Of a stretch of 64,000 nt of DNA, positions 61,664 to 64,000 are shown piece after piece (the first letter of the stretch is position 1; each line of letters begins with the position of its first letter). This DNA comes from Burkholderia pseudomultivorans (GTDB lineage Bacteria > Pseudomonadota > Gammaproteobacteria > Burkholderiales > Burkholderiaceae): assembly GCF_001718415.1 (NCBI RefSeq), contig NZ_CP013377.1:2480001-2544000 (forward strand). The letters are read 5' to 3'. The notes under the pieces were generated by a model. That model did not search any database, had not been told where the DNA came from, and saw only the letters and a list, made by a program, of their open reading frames with translations. A program made the translations under genes and the position numbers.

Positions 61664-61849
61664 ATGTTGATCAACAATGATTTCGAAATCGGCTATCTCG
61701 TGGTGGCGTTCGCGCTGCTCGGCGTGATCCTGATCGGCGCGCTGCTGACGGCGCTCCATCTCGAACGCTGGCATCCGAAGCTGATCGGCGCCGCGCTCGG
61801 CGCACTGATCGGCATCGCGCTGATCGAAGCGATGCCGATGCTGACCTGA
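61664..61849 (+). CDS. Small two-helix membrane protein, 61 residues
   Basis: A 61-residue protein starts at the ATG at 61664, with GGAGGCGATC upstream. Two hydrophobic segments (YLVVAFALLGVILIGALLTAL and LIGAALGALIGIALIEAM) are joined by the charged HLERWHPK loop. The second helix is rich in small residues (GAALGALIG), which favours helix packing or oligomers. No family is recognised. It is probably an inner-membrane protein and the first of three small genes in a row. Confidence 0.62.
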   Translation: MLINNDFEIGYLVVAFALLGVILIGALLTALHLERWHPKLIGAALGALIGIALIEAMPMLT

Positions 61850-61952
61850 GCGCTTGCGGCAGCACGACGGCCATTCGTCCGATCAAAGGCCGTTGCGACG
61901 GCAGCGTCGCACACGCGGGGTCGAAACGATCGCCGCCGCCAGGAGGACTATC

Positions 61953-62228
61953 ATGGAGATACCGCTCTGCATGCGTTATCGCCGCTGCGAGATCCGTGCA
62001 TGCGCGCTCGTCGAGCCGCTGGCCGGAGAAGGCCTCGAACTCGGCGCGCTGTACCAGCCGCTCGCCGTCGTTTGCTGGAACGACGCCGGCGGGCGCCATG
62101 AAGCACACCTGCTGGATCCGAAGCACCACGTGTTCCGCAGCGACGCGGACGCGGTCCGGCTCTCGATCGCGCTGGCCAAGCGCTTCATCGATACGAAGCT
62201 CGCCGCCGCGCCGATGCCCGCAGGCTGA
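61953..62228 (+). CDS. Small conserved-looking soluble protein, 91 residues
   Basis: The 91-residue frame begins at an ATG at 61953 with AGGAGGACTATC directly upstream; the frame is open to 61854 but without such a site. It contains alternating strands and helices (YRRCEIRACALVEPLAGEG, LAVVCWNDAGGRHEAHLLDPKHHVFRS, AVRLSIALAKRFIDTKL). No signal peptide or membrane segment is seen. I recognise no family. It belongs to the same likely transcript as the neighbouring small genes. Confidence 0.6.
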   Translation: MEIPLCMRYRRCEIRACALVEPLAGEGLELGALYQPLAVVCWNDAGGRHEAHLLDPKHHVFRSDADAVRLSIALAKRFIDTKLAAAPMPAG

Positions 62229-62242
62229 TCGTCGGAGGCAAC

Positions 62243-62401
62243 ATGGAACACGACATCGTCCGGATCATCATCCTGCTCGCGGTCCTCGTATTCGCGGTGC
62301 TGTTCTTCGCGGAGCGGCGCAGCCGCGACCGCGTGCGCGACCGGCTGCTTCACCGGCCCTCGCGACGTTCGCCGCGCTCGCACACGCACCGTCATCCGTA
62401 G
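62243..62401 (+). CDS. Very small single-helix membrane protein, 52 residues
   Basis: This 52-residue gene starts at the ATG at 62243 with GGAGGCAAC upstream, 14 bases after the previous stop. The first half is a membrane helix (IVRIIILLAVLVFAVLFFAE) and the second half is strongly basic and histidine-rich (RRSPRSHTHRHP). It probably anchors in the inner membrane with a basic cytoplasmic tail. No family is recognised. Confidence 0.55.
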   Translation: MEHDIVRIIILLAVLVFAVLFFAERRSRDRVRDRLLHRPSRRSPRSHTHRHP

Positions 62402-62452
62402 TCGCGACAACGCCGCGGCGGTGCGCGGCGCGTCCGCGTGGCGGCGCCGGAC

Positions 62453-62503
62453 AAAAAAAATCGGCCGGCGGCATCCGCATCGTGCGATGCGAAGCCGCCG
62501 GCC
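62453..62503 (-). terminator. Rho-independent terminator of the DUF1840 gene
   Basis: Read on the minus strand, a perfect 10-base GC-rich stem (GGCCGGCGGC / GCCGCCGGCC) encloses a second stem (GCATCG / CGATGC) and is followed by eight T residues. It lies 46 bases after the DUF1840 stop. It could act in the opposite direction only weakly, since no T run follows on the plus strand. Confidence 0.85.
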
Positions 62504-62548
62504 TTCCAGCGGAGGTTCGTTGCATGGCGGCACGCGTGCGATGCGCGC

Positions 62549-62875
62549 CTACACGCCCCACATCACGTGCCGGCCCTGCTCGCGAGCCGCGCGCATCATG
62601 TCCAGCAGCGGCCACGCGCGTTGCGCAAGCCCGCCTGCATGCGGCGACAGTTCGACCCGCGCCGTGTGCGTCGAATGTTCGTGCGCGCTTTGCCGCGCGA
62701 CGTCGTCCCTGATCGCCTGTTCGAGCCGCGCGATCGCGCCCGGCAGCTCGTCGACCGAAATCACGCCGCGCACCTCGAGCCCCTTGCCGACGAGTCCGAG
62801 CAGGTATTGCGCCAGATCGCGCAACATCACGATATCGGGTGCGGCGGATGACCGAAACGTAACCAGCATCGTCAT
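62549..62875 (-). CDS. DUF1840-family protein
   Basis: The protein has 108 residues. It shows the DUF1840 pattern: MLVTFRSSAAPDIVMLRDLAQYLLGLVGKGLEVRGVISVDELPGAIARLEQAI near the N-terminus and the C-terminal HAGGLAQRAWPLLDMMRAAREQGRHVMWGV. The family is cytoplasmic and of unknown function in beta-proteobacteria. The start is the ATG at 62875, or 62869, with AGGGGAAA upstream. A strong terminator follows its stop. Confidence 0.83.
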   Translation of the reverse strand: MTMLVTFRSSAAPDIVMLRDLAQYLLGLVGKGLEVRGVISVDELPGAIARLEQAIRDDVARQSAHEHSTHTARVELSPHAGGLAQRAWPLLDMMRAAREQGRHVMWGV

Positions 62876-63069
62876 TTTCCCCTGTCGTTACCGCGGCGGC
62901 GTCCGGCGCTTGTCGCGCGCTCGTTGCGGCGCGGTCTGTTCGGCCATCCCGTCACGCCGCGCAGCCGCCAGCCCGGTTCGCCGGGCTGTCCAACGCAATG
63001 CGCGCCTCGCACCGCCGGACTCGCTCGCGATTCATGGCCGAATGGCACGAAGGCCTGTTTTTATTTTAT

Positions 63070-63082
63070 ATCACATTGTGAT
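63070..63082. promoter_or_regulatory. ATCACA-T-TGTGAT palindrome in the permease/DUF1840 spacer
   Basis: A perfect 13-base palindrome (ATCACATTGTGAT) sits in an AT-rich block at 63059-63090. It shares TTGTGAT with the small-protein promoter at 61562-61572. It lies downstream of the permease stop and about 195 bases upstream of the DUF1840 start, so it may act on the DUF1840 promoter. Confidence 0.4.
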
Positions 63083-63150
63083 GTATTCAACCGTGGGGAA
63101 CCGGCACGGACGATACGGAATCGTTTTCACGGAATCGCGACCGCCGCGCG

Positions 63151-64000
63151 TCAGCCGACGTTCATCGGCAGCAGCACCATCTGCTTGCCCTCGACGTGCA
63201 AGCGCGCCTGCAGCTCGACCGGCGTCTGGTTGTGCAGCCATGCGGTCAGGAAATTCACACGCCGGAAGATCAGCTTGCTCGCAAAGCAGACGGCGTTCGG
63301 ATACGCGTCGAGCGTCGACGATGCGAGATTCATGAATTCGAGCACGGGATTCGTGCCGAACGCGATCCGGTAGTCGGCGGCGATGCCGTTGCGGCGGCAG
63401 TGCGCGACATAGTAGTCGAGCGATTCGGTAATCGTGTGACGCAGCCGCTCGAGGTGTTCGTGACCGTCGTACGACTTCGCATCGACCTCGCCCACCGCGA
63501 GGAAGATCACGTTGCGGAAGTGTCCCGGAAACAGCCGGTTGACCCACAGCAGCGCGTGCATGCTCGCGCCGCGATGCTTGCCGACCAGCAGCACGGCGGT
63601 CGGCTGCGCCGGGTCGGGCCTGCCGGGCGCGACCGCTTCGTCGACTGCGGGGGGCGGCCCGGAGAACAGCGCGTCCTCCTTGGCGAGCTGTGTGCGCGTG
63701 TAGGCGTAGTGGCGGTTGATCATGAAGCACAGCGCGACTACCGCGCTGGTCACGAGCACCGTGAGCCAGCCGCCGGCCGTGAACTTCTCGATCAGCGTGA
63801 TGGCGAGCACGGTCGCCGTCACGCTGAGCCCGAGCGCCGACAGGAAGAAATGCTTGAACCAGCCGCGCTCGCCGCGATGCCGCCACCAGTACGTGCACAT
63901 GCCCAGCAGCGACATGCTGAAGGTGAGAAACACGTTGATGCTGTACAGCACGACGAGCACGTCGACGCTGCCGTGCGTCCACAGCAGGATCAGCAGGCCC
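63151..64000 (-). CDS. APC-superfamily permease, C-terminal part (5' end outside window)
   Basis: The frame is open to the window edge and ends at 63151, giving the last 283 residues. It starts within a membrane helix (GLLILLWTHGSVDVLVVLYSINVFLTFSMSLLGMCTYW) and has two more (FFLSALGLSVTATVLAITLIEKF and WLTVLVTSAVVALCFMI). A soluble tail of about 160 residues follows, containing AVLLVGKHRGASMHALLWVNRLFPGHFRNVIFLAVGEVD and ending LLPMNVG. This matches KUP/APC-type amino-acid or potassium permeases with a long cytoplasmic C-terminal domain. The substrate is unknown because the transport core is missing. Confidence 0.72.
   Translation of the reverse strand, partial: GLLILLWTHGSVDVLVVLYSINVFLTFSMSLLGMCTYWWRHRGERGWFKHFFLSALGLSVTATVLAITLIEKFTAGGWLTVLVTSAVVALCFMINRHYAYTRTQLAKEDALFSGPPPAVDEAVAPGRPDPAQPTAVLLVGKHRGASMHALLWVNRLFPGHFRNVIFLAVGEVDAKSYDGHEHLERLRHTITESLDYYVAHCRRNGIAADYRIAFGTNPVLEFMNLASSTLDAYPNAVCFASKLIFRRVNFLTAWLHNQTPVELQARLHVEGKQMVLLPMNVG

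Noticed and set aside
1..64000. CRISPR arrays, insertion sequences, rRNA or tRNA genes
   Set aside because: I looked for regularly spaced repeats, transposase-like frames with terminal repeats and conserved RNA sequences and saw none.

Overview
The window looks like a stretch of a Burkholderiaceae secondary replicon, most probably Burkholderia sensu lato. The base composition is very GC-rich, spacers are short, LysR/AraC regulators are dense, there is a Burkholderia-type trimeric porin, and the content is catabolic or plant-associated accessory metabolism. I see no rRNA, tRNA, insertion sequence, prophage or CRISPR array. The first and last genes run off the window.

Layout. (1) 1-4424: an octopine/nopaline dehydrogenase-family gene (C-terminus cut off), a divergent AraC-LysR regulator pair and a porin. 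(2) 4834-18208: a complete indole-3-acetic acid (auxin) degradation cluster. It holds an MFS transporter, iacF, a LysR regulator, iacCD, a double-domain tautomerase, a PAS histidine kinase, iacABIHE, a FixJ-type response regulator and iacG. The tautomerase, MFS gene, two-component pair and LysR gene match what has been described for Paraburkholderia phytofirmans rather than the Pseudomonas putida form. The product should be catechol; ring-cleavage genes are not in the window. (3) 18229-24493: an MFS gene, an acetyltransferase, an exported phosphatase-like protein lacking its catalytic cysteine, a toxin-antitoxin pair, a DedA-PAP2-LssY fusion protein and a small zincin-like protein. (4) 25039-32239: two two-component systems, an MFS gene and a stand-alone periplasmic binding protein. 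(5) 32356-40989: a branched-chain-amino-acid-type ABC transporter with fused permeases, a LysR regulator, a flavoprotein and a pair of carboxymuconolactone-decarboxylase-fold proteins, together an apparent uptake and oxidation system for an unknown substrate.

(6) 41186-44025: an Lrp regulator, ornithine cyclodeaminase and CtlX, giving a predicted citrulline-ornithine-proline route. (7) 44109-49329: a three-gene operon of a DUF2760 protein and two divergent Hsp70-like ATPases, of unknown function. (8) 49661-54165: a phosphonoacetaldehyde hydrolase operon with an Fe-alcohol dehydrogenase, MFS transporter and LysR regulator, lacking a local PhnW transaminase. (9) 54282-59122: GST/YciI genes divergent from a MarR gene, a PEP-mutase-family enzyme, and an MFS exporter divergent from an AraC gene. 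(10) 59199-64000: an exported transglutaminase-like protein, several very small proteins with strong ribosome binding sites, a DUF1840 protein with a clear terminator, and the C-terminal part of an APC-type permease.

The most informative non-coding signals are a CTTTAG element at similar distances before three iac transcription units, AT-rich dyads before iacF and iacC, an 18-base site repeated before phnX and its LysR gene, and palindromes before the toxin and marR genes. Functions come from reading motifs and gene order; no database search was possible.
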